From positions 1 to 27,082 of the forward strand of contig URXA01000017.1 in assembly GCA_900551745.1 (NCBI GenBank): DNA of 27,082 nucleotides, written 5' to 3'. The translations under genes and the position numbers were made by a program. A model generated the notes under the pieces. The model was not told where the DNA came from, made no database searches, and saw only the letters and a program-made list of their open reading frames with translations. The stretch is from an uncultured Phascolarctobacterium sp. (GTDB lineage: Bacteria; Bacillota; Negativicutes; Acidaminococcales; Acidaminococcaceae). Shown one piece after another: positions 7,024 through 15,283 of the stretch. The stretch's first letter is position 1, and each line of letters opens with the position of its first letter.

Positions 7024-7863
7024 TTATTGAGCCAAAGGTTGTTTTTTAATAGCTTCATCCATCATTTTATCGAAATCAGCAGCAGTCATTTTTTCCAAAA
7101 CAACATCCATTGCTTTGACAAGCTCTGTATTGCCTTTTTTCACGGCTATACCAATTTCAACATCTTCACGAGAAGTTTTAAAACCTTTACCTTCTTCAAA
7201 ATTCAAGACAGTTAATTCCGGGTTAGCAAAAGCGGCAGCTTTTGCAGTAGGAATATCAGTAACGATCAGATTACATTTCCCTGAAGTCAATGCAACGATC
7301 ATACCAGGTACTGTATCAATAGCCGGTAATTTTTTTACATCAGGGACTTGGTCAATCTGATCATACCAGATAGTGTTAAGCTGAGAAGTTGCTACAGAGC
7401 CTTTTAAGTCAGCAACACTTTGAGCTTTAGCCTGCTCGGAATCTTTTTTTACCAAAGCAACTACTGTTGCATAGTAATATGGTTTTGTAAAATCTACAGT
7501 TTCTTTACGTTTAGAGGTAATAGACATGCCTGCAATAGCGGCGTCAATCTTACCGCTGACAACTGCCGGAGCCAGACCATCCCATTCGATTTTATGGATT
7601 TCCAGATCAGCACCCATAGAATCAGCCAGCTTCTTAGCCATCATTACATCGTAACCATAAGCATATTCATTGCTGCCTGCAATTTTTACAGCGCCGCCGT
7701 CAGCTTTGGTCTGAGACCAGTTGTAAGGAGCATAAGCGCATTCCATACCAACCTTCAATACTTTTTTGTCAGATTTTTTTTCGCCGCCGCACCCAGCAGT
7801 AAAAGCAACTGCGGCCATCAGCATAGTGCATACAGCAGCTGTAACTAATTTTTTCAAATTCAT
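7024..7863 (-). CDS. Amino acid ABC transporter substrate-binding lipoprotein (SBP family 3)
   Basis: A 279-residue extracytoplasmic solute-binding protein of family 3. The N-terminus has lysines, a hydrophobic core and the lipobox TAGC with the lipidated Cys at residue 25, followed by a polar linker. Family landmarks are LKVGMECAYAPYNW at the start of lobe 1, GYDVMMAKKLADSM, and the ligand-site region AGMSITSKRKETVDFTKPYY, where the Thr/Ser-Lys-Arg segment usually holds the amino acid carboxylate. The ligand is a polar or charged amino acid; which one is not decidable here. ATG at 7863 fits the signal peptide and has GGAAAGG about 12 bases upstream; a TTG start at 7887 would add eight residues of non-signal character. 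A strong promoter precedes it and a terminator follows. Confidence 0.93.
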   Translation of the reverse strand: MNLKKLVTAAVCTMLMAAVAFTAGCGGEKKSDKKVLKVGMECAYAPYNWSQTKADGGAVKIAGSNEYAYGYDVMMAKKLADSMGADLEIHKIEWDGLAPAVVSGKIDAAIAGMSITSKRKETVDFTKPYYYATVVALVKKDSEQAKAQSVADLKGSVATSQLNTIWYDQIDQVPDVKKLPAIDTVPGMIVALTSGKCNLIVTDIPTAKAAAFANPELTVLNFEEGKGFKTSREDVEIGIAVKKGNTELVKAMDVVLEKMTAADFDKMMDEAIKKQPLAQ

Positions 7864-7902
7864 TATTCTAGCACACCTTTCCATCAAATAAATTATGTGT
7901 TA

Positions 7903-7931
7903 ATTTTACAGTTCTATGCTCAAGAAGTCAA
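7903..7931 (-). promoter_or_regulatory. Promoter of the amino acid ABC transporter
   Basis: TTGACT (7931-7926), a spacer of exactly 17 bases and TAAAAT (7908-7903), about 40 bases before the binding-protein ATG. Good match to the housekeeping sigma consensus. Confidence 0.75.
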
Positions 7932-7983
7932 TATAAATCAGCATGTATACAATGCACATAACATTTCATCAGCTTTATGGAAC

Positions 7984-9495
7984 TTATTTCACGTAGTTAT
8001 TCATATTATTATCTTTCAAAATAACGTCATGCGCACCGCCTTCAACCAGCGAAGTGGAAGAAACCAAAGTCATTTTTGCGTTCTTCTTAAGCTCATCCAA
8101 GTTAAGAGCACCACAGTTACACATAGTAGAACGCACCTTGCTCAAGGTAAGTGTTACATTATCTTTTAACGTACCGGCATAAGGAACATAAGAATCAACA
8201 CCTTCTTCAAAAGAAAGTTTCGATGCACCGCCCATATCATAACGCTGCCAGTTACGGGCACGATTTGAACCTTCACCCCAATATTCTTTCATATAATTCC
8301 CGTTGATATTTACTTTATTCGTCGGACTCTCATCAAACCGGGCAAAATAACGGCCAAGCATTAAAAAGTCAGCACCCATTGCCAAAGCCAAAGTCATATG
8401 ATAATCATAAACAATACCGCCGTCAGAACAGATAGGAACATAAATTCCCGTTTCTTTATAATATTCGTCACGAGCTTTAGCAACTTCTATCAAAGCCGTT
8501 GCCTGACCGCGGCCGATACCCTTTTGTTCGCGGGTAATACAGATAGAACCGCCGCCGATACCAACCTTCACAAAATCAGCACCAGCCTCAGCCAGATAGC
8601 GGAATCCTTCCGCATCTACAACGTTGCCCGCGCCTACTTTTACGGTATCGCCATAATGCTCGCGGACCCAATCCAAAGTCAATTTCTGCCATTCAGAATA
8701 ACCCTCAGAAGAATCAATGCAAAGTACATCAGCACCAGCATTAACCAAAGCCGGTACACGTTCAGCATAATCGCGGGTGTTAATGCCAGCCCCTACTACA
8801 TGGCGTTTTTTACTGTCTAAAAGCTCTAAAGGATACTCTTTATGAGTAGCATAATCTTTACGGAAAACCATATACAATAAACGGCCTTCATCATCAATAA
8901 TCGGTAATGTATTCAGTTTGTTATCCCAAATGATGTCATTTGCTTCCTGCAGCGAAGTTTCTTTGCCGCCAACAATCATTTCATTGATCGGCGTCATAAA
9001 AGTGCTGACTTTCGTTTTTAAATCCATACGGCTGACACGATAATCACGGCTGGTAACGATACCTTCCAATTTACCGTTTACAGTGCCGTCAGAAGTAACA
9101 GCTACAGTAGAATGTCCTGTTTTTTCTTTCAGAGCAACTATATCTGCCAAAGTACTGTCTGGGCGGATATTGGAATCACTGCTGACAAAACCGGCACGAT
9201 GTGTTTTTACACGCGCTACCATCGCAGCCTCATTTTCAATAGTCTGGGAACCATAAATAAAGGAAATCCCACCTTCTTTGGAAAGTGCTATCGCCATTTT
9301 ATCATCAGAAACAGACTGCATGATAGCAGAAACGAGAGGAATATTCAATGTAATCGCTGATTCTTCGCCTTTTTTAAATTTTACTAAAGGAGTACGTAAA
9401 TCAACGTTCGTTGGGACACATTCTTTAGAGGAATAACCAGGAACAAGCAGGTATTCACTAAAAGTATGAGCGGGTTCATCATAATAAAATGCCAT
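7984..9495 (-). CDS. guaB: IMP dehydrogenase, divergent Tritrichomonas foetus-like type
   Basis: Oxidises IMP to XMP with NAD+, the committed step to GMP. It has a TIM barrel interrupted at about 100-220 by a CBS-type regulatory region. The active-site loop is GIGGGSICITREQ, with catalytic Cys319 counting from the ATG at 9495; the mobile flap is RNWQRYD with the Arg418-Tyr419 dyad. With this start the protein is 503 residues, and both positions coincide with my recollection of the T. foetus parasite enzyme, which also begins MA-YY-EP-HTF. The ATG at 9504, three codons earlier, has AGGAAG too close to it. Phrases such as CGALNLDEL and SFEEGVDSYVPYAG differ from the usual E. coli/Bacillus GuaB. 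It follows purD after a terminator, so it may be partly co-expressed with the pathway that makes its substrate. Confidence 0.93.
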   Translation of the reverse strand: MAFYYDEPAHTFSEYLLVPGYSSKECVPTNVDLRTPLVKFKKGEESAITLNIPLVSAIMQSVSDDKMAIALSKEGGISFIYGSQTIENEAAMVARVKTHRAGFVSSDSNIRPDSTLADIVALKEKTGHSTVAVTSDGTVNGKLEGIVTSRDYRVSRMDLKTKVSTFMTPINEMIVGGKETSLQEANDIIWDNKLNTLPIIDDEGRLLYMVFRKDYATHKEYPLELLDSKKRHVVGAGINTRDYAERVPALVNAGADVLCIDSSEGYSEWQKLTLDWVREHYGDTVKVGAGNVVDAEGFRYLAEAGADFVKVGIGGGSICITREQKGIGRGQATALIEVAKARDEYYKETGIYVPICSDGGIVYDYHMTLALAMGADFLMLGRYFARFDESPTNKVNINGNYMKEYWGEGSNRARNWQRYDMGGASKLSFEEGVDSYVPYAGTLKDNVTLTLSKVRSTMCNCGALNLDELKKNAKMTLVSSTSLVEGGAHDVILKDNNMNNYVK

Positions 9496-9568
9496 TGTCT
9501 TCATCTTCCTTTTCTCTAAATTTTATCTAGGCCTTACAGGCTTTTAAAACAGATTTAAGTTATACAAA

Positions 9569-9596
9569 ACGTCCCAGTGCCAAAGCATTGGGACGT
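9569..9596 (-). terminator. Terminator at the end of the purine operon
   Basis: ACGTCCCAATGC pairs with GCACTGGGACGT (one mismatch) around a 4-base loop, followed by TTTTG on the minus strand. It lies just after the purD stop. The short T run suggests incomplete termination; no good promoter is visible between it and the IMP dehydrogenase gene. Confidence 0.7.
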
Positions 9597-9601
9597 CATT
9601 A

Positions 9602-10879
9602 TTATTTTTTTAATGCGCGCCAGGCAATATCCTGACGATAATGAGCATCAGCAAAGCTGATTTTTGCAGCTGCTTCATAAGCCTTATCTTTCGCTTCACG
9701 GATATTTTTACCAACAGCTGTGACGCCAAGCACACGACCGCCAGCAGTAACTATTTGGCCATCAGCACATTTAGTGCCTGCATGGAAAACAACAACGCCT
9801 TCCATTACAGCTGCCTCTTCCAAACCGCTGATAGGCAAGCCTTGTTTATAGCTGCCAGGATAACCGCCCGAAGACATAACCACACATACAGCAGCTTTAT
9901 CATGCCAGCCGATATCGGCCTGAGACAAAGTCCCTGTAGCACAGCACAGCATTATTTCTGCCAGATCACCATCAAGAAGCGGCATAATAACCTGTGTTTC
10001 AGGATCTCCAAAACGGCAGTTAAATTCAACCACTTTAATATCGTCGCCATTAATCATCAAACCTGCATATAGACAGCCTTGATATGGTCTTCCCTCTGCC
10101 CTCATCGCCGCAATAGTAGGCTTTAAAACCTTTTCCACAGCCTTCAGCCGCAGAATATCAGTCATAACAGGAGCAGGGGCATATGTTCCCATGCCACCGG
10201 TATTTGGTCCTTCATCATTGTCGTTTACCCGTTTATGGTCCTGTGCTGCAATCATGGAAATAATAGTATCCCCGTCCGTAAACGCCAGTAAGGATGCCTC
10301 TTCGCCTTCCATAAACTCTTCTAAAACCACACGTGCGCCGGCACCACCAAATTTAAGATCTCCCATCATATCGTCAACAGCGGCAAATGCTTCAGCTTCA
10401 GTCATAGCAACAACTACGCCTTTACCTGCTGCCAAACCGTCAGCCTTAACAACAATCGGAGCGCCTTTTTCTTTGATATAAGCCTTGGCCGTTTCTATAT
10501 CCTCGCATACTTTAAAAAAAGCTGTAGGGATTCCGTATTTTTCCATTAACTGTTTAGAAAATGCTTTAGAACCTTCCAGCTCAGCAGCCGCCTTACTGGG
10601 TCCAAACAATGCCAAACCTCTTGCCTTAAAAACATCGGCTATACCTTCAACAAGGCTTGCTTCAGGGCCAACAACAGTTAAATCAATACAATTAGCTTCG
10701 GCATAATCAGCAAGTTTTTCTAATTCCTGCAATGGTAAATCAATACATTCACATTTATCAAGCAAAGCGATACCAGGATTTCCCGGTGCCGCATAAATCG
10801 TTTCTACCTGAGAGCTTTGCGCCAATTTCCAGGCCAGAGCATGTTCGCGTCCGCCGCCGCCGATTAATAATAAACGCAT
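9602..10879 (-). CDS. purD: Phosphoribosylamine-glycine ligase (GAR synthetase)
   Basis: Joins phosphoribosylamine and glycine with ATP to give GAR, second step of purine synthesis, in the cytoplasm. The 425 residues are of normal length. Visible elements are the N-terminal GGGGREHALAWKL motif, GPEASLVEGIAD, the ATP-grasp segment VVKADGLAAGKGVVVA, EEFMEGEEASLLAF, QDHKRVNDNDEGPNTGGMGT and EFNCRFGDPETQ, which supplies metal-binding residues. It starts 21 bases after the purH stop and is the last gene of the run, followed by a terminator. The ATG is supported by MRLLLIGGGG, the canonical beginning. Confidence 0.97.
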   Translation of the reverse strand: MRLLLIGGGGREHALAWKLAQSSQVETIYAAPGNPGIALLDKCECIDLPLQELEKLADYAEANCIDLTVVGPEASLVEGIADVFKARGLALFGPSKAAAELEGSKAFSKQLMEKYGIPTAFFKVCEDIETAKAYIKEKGAPIVVKADGLAAGKGVVVAMTEAEAFAAVDDMMGDLKFGGAGARVVLEEFMEGEEASLLAFTDGDTIISMIAAQDHKRVNDNDEGPNTGGMGTYAPAPVMTDILRLKAVEKVLKPTIAAMRAEGRPYQGCLYAGLMINGDDIKVVEFNCRFGDPETQVIMPLLDGDLAEIMLCCATGTLSQADIGWHDKAAVCVVMSSGGYPGSYKQGLPISGLEEAAVMEGVVVFHAGTKCADGQIVTAGGRVLGVTAVGKNIREAKDKAYEAAAKISFADAHYRQDIAWRALKK

Positions 10880-10900
10880 TGTTTCATCAACCTTTTCATC

Positions 10901-11500
10901 TTATTTACCTTCAACCAACTGCTTGGTCAGGTATTCACAGATCATAGCATCATATTCAGAAGTATGGTTAAAGGCTTCTTTGGCCAATGTTTTGCGTGTT
11001 TTAATGTCTGCGTCTCCATACTGCTGCAGCATAGCAATCAGACTGGTATAGCGGGCAGGGTTAGTAACAATAATTACATCACGGAAATTTTTAGCAGAGG
11101 CACGCACCATCGCCGGGCCGCCAATATCAATATTTTCTATCGCTTCTGCCTCTGTAACGTTTGGTTTGGCAATCGTTTCTTTAAAGGGATACAAATTGAC
11201 AACCACCAGATCGATCGGCTTGATATCATGTTTTTCCAAAGCTGCCATATGTTCGGGATTACTGCGTACAGCCAAAATCCCGCCATGAATCTTAGGATTC
11301 AAAGTTTTAACACGACCATCCATAATTTCGGGGAAACCAGTCACATCGCTGACATAGGTTACAGGTATACCTGCTTCTCTGATAGCAGTCATCGTTCCTC
11401 CGGTAGAAATAATCTCCACCCCAATGTCATGCAGAAATTGGGCCAGCTTCACAATACCAGTTTTATCAGATACACTTAATAACGCTCTTTTGATTCTCAT
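10901..11500 (-). CDS. purH: Stand-alone IMP cyclohydrolase (N-terminal half of PurH only)
   Basis: Closes the ring of FAICAR to give IMP, last step of purine synthesis. Only the N-terminal MGS-like cyclohydrolase domain is present: 199 residues against about 510 for bifunctional PurH. Visible are LLSVSDKTG (7-15), STGGT (32-36), GRVKTLNPKIHGG (62-74, where most PurH read KTLHP), NLYPF with Y104, ENIDIGG with D125 and SAKN with K137; Y104, D125 and K137 match the catalytic numbering of human ATIC as I recall it. The protein ends cleanly after AFNHTSEYDAMICEYL, at the usual domain border, and purD begins 21 bases later, so this is a designed single-domain protein rather than a frameshift. AICAR transformylase must be encoded elsewhere. 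GAGG lies 9 bases before the ATG. Confidence 0.92.
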   Translation of the reverse strand: MRIKRALLSVSDKTGIVKLAQFLHDIGVEIISTGGTMTAIREAGIPVTYVSDVTGFPEIMDGRVKTLNPKIHGGILAVRSNPEHMAALEKHDIKPIDLVVVNLYPFKETIAKPNVTEAEAIENIDIGGPAMVRASAKNFRDVIIVTNPARYTSLIAMLQQYGDADIKTRKTLAKEAFNHTSEYDAMICEYLTKQLVEGK

Positions 11501-11516
11501 TATTTACCACCTCATC

Positions 11517-12128
11517 TCAAGAATGCACAATAACGCGCCGTCCCTGTATTTCCAGCTTACCTAAAGCCCACAAACGTAATGCTTCCGGCATTGCCTTATG
11601 TTCTTCAACTAAAATTCGTGCCGCTAAAGCTTCCTCTGTATCGTCATTTAAAACAGGCACAGGTCTCTGCAAAATAATCGGGCCGCTGTCTGTTCCTTCA
11701 TCAACAAAATGCACAGTACAGCCAGCAATCTTCACACCGTATTCCAACGCCTGCCCTTGAGCATCAAGACCTGGAAAGCTTGGTAAAAGCGCCGGATGGA
11801 TATTTATGATCTTCTGCGTCCATTTATTAACAAAATTACCGCTCAAAATCCGCATAAACCCGGCTAAAACAACAAGTTCTGCACCATGAGCGCGCAAAGC
11901 TGCATCAATCTTACCTTCAAATTCATCCTTAGACACGCAGTCTTTGCGCGGAATTGCTACAGCAGCTATTCCAGCTTTTTCAGCACGTTCCAAAGCATAT
12001 GCATCAGCTTTATCACTGATAACAACAGCAATTTCCAAAGGCAAATAGCCGTCGGCTATCCTGTCCAAGACGGATTGCAGATTGCTGCCGCGACCGCTGA
12101 CCAAGACGCCAATTTTACGGTTACTCAC
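11517..12128 (-). CDS. purN: Phosphoribosylglycinamide formyltransferase (GART, folate-dependent)
   Basis: Transfers a formyl group from 10-formyltetrahydrofolate to GAR, third step of the pathway. The 203 residues are of normal length. SGRGSNLQ (11-18) is the phosphate-binding loop. The catalytic triad is visible as N109 and H111 in INIHPALLP and D147 in DEGTDSGP, each three residues beyond the E. coli N106, H108, D144. The start is GTG at 12128, overlapping the purM stop by 8 bases, with AAGGCGG inside the end of purM as ribosome binding site; translation is therefore coupled to purM, as in many bacteria. Confidence 0.96.
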   Translation of the reverse strand: MSNRKIGVLVSGRGSNLQSVLDRIADGYLPLEIAVVISDKADAYALERAEKAGIAAVAIPRKDCVSKDEFEGKIDAALRAHGAELVVLAGFMRILSGNFVNKWTQKIINIHPALLPSFPGLDAQGQALEYGVKIAGCTVHFVDEGTDSGPIILQRPVPVLNDDTEEALAARILVEEHKAMPEALRLWALGKLEIQGRRVIVHS

Positions 12129-13185
12129 TGAAAACGCCGCCTTTCATAATTGCTTTTTTATTACCGGCAACAACATTTCCTAATTCATAGAAGGCTTCAC
12201 CTACAGAAGTAAGATGCCTACGTACAGCGTCCGCTTCTTCAGGAGCAATTACTAACACCATACCTACCCCCATATTGAAAGTGCGGTACATTTCTGCCCA
12301 GGGCACATTACCCCACTCCTGCAATTTTTTGAAAACCACAGGTATTTCCCAAGATGCGGCATTTATTTCTGCATCACAGTTATCCGGCAGGATACGAGGA
12401 ATATTATCATAGAAACCGCCGCCAGTAATGTGCACCATGCCATGCAGATCAAATTTTTCTATCAGCGGCAAACAGGATTTGGGATAGAGCCGTGTCGGCG
12501 TCAGCAGTTTTTCACCTAAACTGCAGCCAAATTCCGGAATCTCAGTACTCATATCATAGTTCATAGCTTCGAAACAAATTTTACGAACCAGAGAAAAACC
12601 ATTGGAATGCACGCCGCTGGAAGGCAATCCTAAAAGTACGTCACCAGGAACAACTTTATCCCCTGTAATCATTTTACTTTTTTCAACAACACCTACACAG
12701 AAACCAGCAATATCATATTCACCTTTGGAATAAAAACCCGCCATTTCAGCAGTTTCACCACCGATCAAAGCACAACCGGATTCTTGACAGGCTTTGGCGA
12801 CCCCCTGCACTATATTGGCAACTTTCTCCGCATCAACTTTATCGACCGCGATATAATCCAGGAAAAATAGTGGTTCCGCTCCCTGCACTAAAATATCGTT
12901 AACACACATTGCAACGGCATCTTGACCAATAGTATCATGCTTGTCGGCCATAAACGCCAATTTTAATTTAGTACCAACACCATCCGTCCCGGAAACAAGG
13001 ATCGGCTCCTGATATTTTCCAGAATTCAATGCAAACAAGCCACCAAACCCTCCCAAATCGCCGATAACCTCCGGACGATAAGTTGCCCGCACGCTCTCTT
13101 TCATTAATTCAACAGCACGATTACCAGCATCAATATCAACACCCGCATCGGCATAAGTCATTTGTCTCTTGCTTTGCTCGCTCAT
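12121..13185 (-). CDS. purM: Phosphoribosylformylglycinamidine cyclo-ligase (AIR synthetase)
   Basis: ATP-dependent ring closure of FGAM to AIR, fifth step. The 354 residues are typical. Conserved segments are YADAGVDIDAGN near the N-terminus, the ATP-binding SGTDGVGTK (65-73), GQDAVAMCVNDIL (87-99), GGETAEM (142-148) and the HITGGGFYDNIPR motif. AGGAGG lies 5 bases before the ATG, and the gene starts 13 bases after purF. The FGAM synthetase (purL) that makes its substrate is not in the window. Confidence 0.97.
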   Translation of the reverse strand: MSEQSKRQMTYADAGVDIDAGNRAVELMKESVRATYRPEVIGDLGGFGGLFALNSGKYQEPILVSGTDGVGTKLKLAFMADKHDTIGQDAVAMCVNDILVQGAEPLFFLDYIAVDKVDAEKVANIVQGVAKACQESGCALIGGETAEMAGFYSKGEYDIAGFCVGVVEKSKMITGDKVVPGDVLLGLPSSGVHSNGFSLVRKICFEAMNYDMSTEIPEFGCSLGEKLLTPTRLYPKSCLPLIEKFDLHGMVHITGGGFYDNIPRILPDNCDAEINAASWEIPVVFKKLQEWGNVPWAEMYRTFNMGVGMVLVIAPEEADAVRRHLTSVGEAFYELGNVVAGNKKAIMKGGVFSE

Positions 13186-13198
13186 GGGGACCTCCTAA

Positions 13199-14662
13199 TT
13201 ATTTGTTCTCAAAAATATATTTCGAACCTTGACGGATAGTTTCTTCCGCATTATCGGGATAACCTGCATTGAAGCAAGCATAACACATACCTTCAGAATC
13301 CATACTGCTCAAAGAACGTTTTAATCCTTCCAGCGAAATATAGTGCAGCGAATCAGCGCCGATATACTGACAGATTTCATCTTCTGTATGCGTAGAAGCA
13401 ATCAATTCCTTTCGCACAGAAGTATCAATACCGTAGTAACAGGGATCAGTTACAGGCGGAGAACTGATACAGACGTGCACTTCTTTTGCACCGGCATCCT
13501 TCAGTAATTTAACGATCTTACCACTGGTAGTACCACGGACGATAGAATCATCAACCATAACAACAGACTTACCCGCAACAACGCTCTTTACCGGATTTAA
13601 TTTTAAACGAACAGCGTTTAAACGCTGCTTCTGAGTCGGCTGGATAAAAGTACGGCCAACATAACGGTTTTTTGTCAAACCTTCCATGAAAGGTACTCCT
13701 GATTCTAGGCTATAACCAACAGCTGCCGCTGTACCGGAGTCAGGTACAGAAATAACAATATCCGGATGTATCTCCTTAGTTTCTTTTGCCAGCTCACGCC
13801 CCATATTGATTCGTGCCTGATAAACACATTGTTTATCAATAACGCTGTCTGTACGGGCAAAATAGACGTATTCAAAAATACAGTGCGCACATTTAGACGG
13901 CATCTCTCTGGCCCACATCATGCTTTTAGGTTCGGCATCATCATCTTCAAAAACCAGCATTTCACCAGGTTTAACGTCACGAATAAATTCTGCGCCAACC
14001 AAATCAAAGGCACATGATTCAGAAGACACTACCCAACCACCATCAAGCTTACCCAAACACAGTGGTCGGAATCCATAAGGATCACGTACCGCAATCAATT
14101 TATGATCAGTCATGATCAAAATAGCAAAAGCGCCTTTTATTTCATTAACTGCTTCAGCAACACGGTCTTCAATCTTTTCTTGACGCGAGCGGGCGATCAG
14201 ACTCAAAACAACTTCTGTATCAACAGTAGTCTGAAAAACTACGCCATCTCTGGTCAAGCGGGTACGCAATTCGGCGGCATTAGTCAAATTACCGTTATGT
14301 GATAAAGCCAAATTACCGCCATCAAAATAAACACGCAGTGGCTGAGTATTGTATGCCATACTGGAACCAGTTGTTGAATAGCGCACATGCCCGATAGCTA
14401 TATGTCCAGTAAGATCACCAACACCATCTTTATAAACGTCAGCTACCAGTCCCATACCTTTTTTGACCTGCATATTACTGCCGTCAGTAGTAACAATACC
14501 GGTACTTTCCTGACCACGGTGCTGCAATGCATACAGCCCCCAATAAGTATTGAGTGCAACATCGTCCTTATGGGAATAAATACCAAAAACACCGCATTCT
14601 TCATGTAATTTGTCTAATTCAAAATCAATACCCGGCACAGTTAATTCTCCTTTTTCAACCAT
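13199..14662 (-). CDS. purF: Amidophosphoribosyltransferase (PRPP amidotransferase)
   Basis: First committed step of purine synthesis: PRPP plus glutamine to phosphoribosylamine. An N-terminal glutaminase domain with the nucleophile Cys in HEECGVFGIYS is followed by a phosphoribosyltransferase domain with the PRPP loop VVMVDDSIVRGTTS (367-380). Cysteines at about 261, 408, 460 and 463 (the last two as CYAC) correspond to the four ligands of the [4Fe-4S] cluster in Bacillus PurF, so this is the oxygen-sensitive iron-sulphur type, made with a propeptide that is removed to expose the Cys. Two starts compete: ATG at 14662 (22-residue propeptide, 3 bases after purE, GAGGG 10 bases upstream) and GTG at 14638 (14 residues, AGGAG at an ideal 8 bases). 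I list the longer form. Confidence 0.96.
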   Translation of the reverse strand: MVEKGELTVPGIDFELDKLHEECGVFGIYSHKDDVALNTYWGLYALQHRGQESTGIVTTDGSNMQVKKGMGLVADVYKDGVGDLTGHIAIGHVRYSTTGSSMAYNTQPLRVYFDGGNLALSHNGNLTNAAELRTRLTRDGVVFQTTVDTEVVLSLIARSRQEKIEDRVAEAVNEIKGAFAILIMTDHKLIAVRDPYGFRPLCLGKLDGGWVVSSESCAFDLVGAEFIRDVKPGEMLVFEDDDAEPKSMMWAREMPSKCAHCIFEYVYFARTDSVIDKQCVYQARINMGRELAKETKEIHPDIVISVPDSGTAAAVGYSLESGVPFMEGLTKNRYVGRTFIQPTQKQRLNAVRLKLNPVKSVVAGKSVVMVDDSIVRGTTSGKIVKLLKDAGAKEVHVCISSPPVTDPCYYGIDTSVRKELIASTHTEDEICQYIGADSLHYISLEGLKRSLSSMDSEGMCYACFNAGYPDNAEETIRQGSKYIFENK

Positions 14663-14665
14663 TTC

Positions 14666-15163
14666 TTACTTACCCTCAGCACGCAATTTTGCGAGCTTTT
14701 CACCTTTAGCTTTTACCTCTTCCTGCATCTGCAAACGATTTTCTGCTAATTTAGTAACCAGCTCAGGGTATTTTACAGACAGTATCTGTACCGCAAACAA
14801 AGCAGCATTTTTAGCGCCATTAATAGCCATTGTCGCTACAGGAATACCTGCAGGCATTTGCACAAAGCTTAAAAGCGCATCCATACCATTCAAAGGTGTA
14901 GCATTGATAGGTATACCGATTACAGGCACTGTAGTATAGGCTGCAATAACACCGCCTAAATGGGCAGCAGCACCGGCGGCGGCAATAATAGCCTCTACCC
15001 CGCGATTGCGGGCGCCAGCAGCAAATTCATGCACCACATCAGGAGTACGGTGTGCCGAAGCAACCATCACCTCTACATCTACACCAAATTCTTTCAGCGT
15101 TTTTTCTGCCGGCTCAAGAATCGGCCAGTCAGAATTACTTCCCATAATAATAGCAACTTTCAT
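14666..15163 (-). CDS. purE: N5-carboxyaminoimidazole ribonucleotide mutase
   Basis: Converts N5-CAIR to CAIR (class I PurE) in the sixth step. The 165 residues include the nucleotide-binding MGSNSDWPILEPA at the N-terminus and the active-site SAHRTPDVVHEF and AAGAAAHLGG segments. Class I enzymes normally work with PurK, which is not in the window; a class II (direct carboxylase) role cannot be fully excluded by eye. A perfect AGGAGG lies 7 bases before the ATG. It is the first gene of the purine run, behind a promoter and structured leader. In many Bacillota purC or purK follows purE; here purF follows directly after 3 bases. Confidence 0.95.
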   Translation of the reverse strand: MKVAIIMGSNSDWPILEPAEKTLKEFGVDVEVMVASAHRTPDVVHEFAAGARNRGVEAIIAAAGAAAHLGGVIAAYTTVPVIGIPINATPLNGMDALLSFVQMPAGIPVATMAINGAKNAALFAVQILSVKYPELVTKLAENRLQMQEEVKAKGEKLAKLRAEGK

Positions 15164-15190
15164 GCTTCTGCCTCCTAAAGTATCTGTGAG

Positions 15191-15255
15191 AAAAAATAAA
15201 ACCCAAGTCGAAATCTTTCAACTGCTATATGCGCAACTAAAAATCCTTCTCGGGT
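15191..15255 (-). promoter_or_regulatory. Candidate attenuator or riboswitch expression platform in the purE leader
   Basis: On the minus strand ACCCGAG (15255-15249) pairs with CTTGGGT (15207-15201, one wobble), enclosing about 40 bases that can pair further (GGATTTTT region with AAAGATTTC region). The stem is followed at once by TTTTATTTTTT. This has the form of an intrinsic terminator about 30 bases before the purE start and about 30 bases after the presumed transcription start. I do not recognise a guanine/adenine, PRPP, ZTP or tetrahydrofolate aptamer in it. Confidence 0.55.
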
Positions 15256-15283
15256 CATCTCTACCATCTTATTTATTATTATA

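Noticed and set aside
7941..7956. Near-palindrome GCATTGTATACATGC upstream of the transporter promoter
   Set aside because: The arms are out of register by one base and short; not convincing as an operator.
9505..9568. Promoter for the IMP dehydrogenase gene
   Set aside because: A TAAAAT box is present but no acceptable -35 hexamer lies at the right distance.
10880..10900. Frameshift or deletion explaining the short PurH
   Set aside because: Only 21 bases separate the stop from purD, with no remnant of the transformylase domain in any frame, and the protein ends at the natural domain border.
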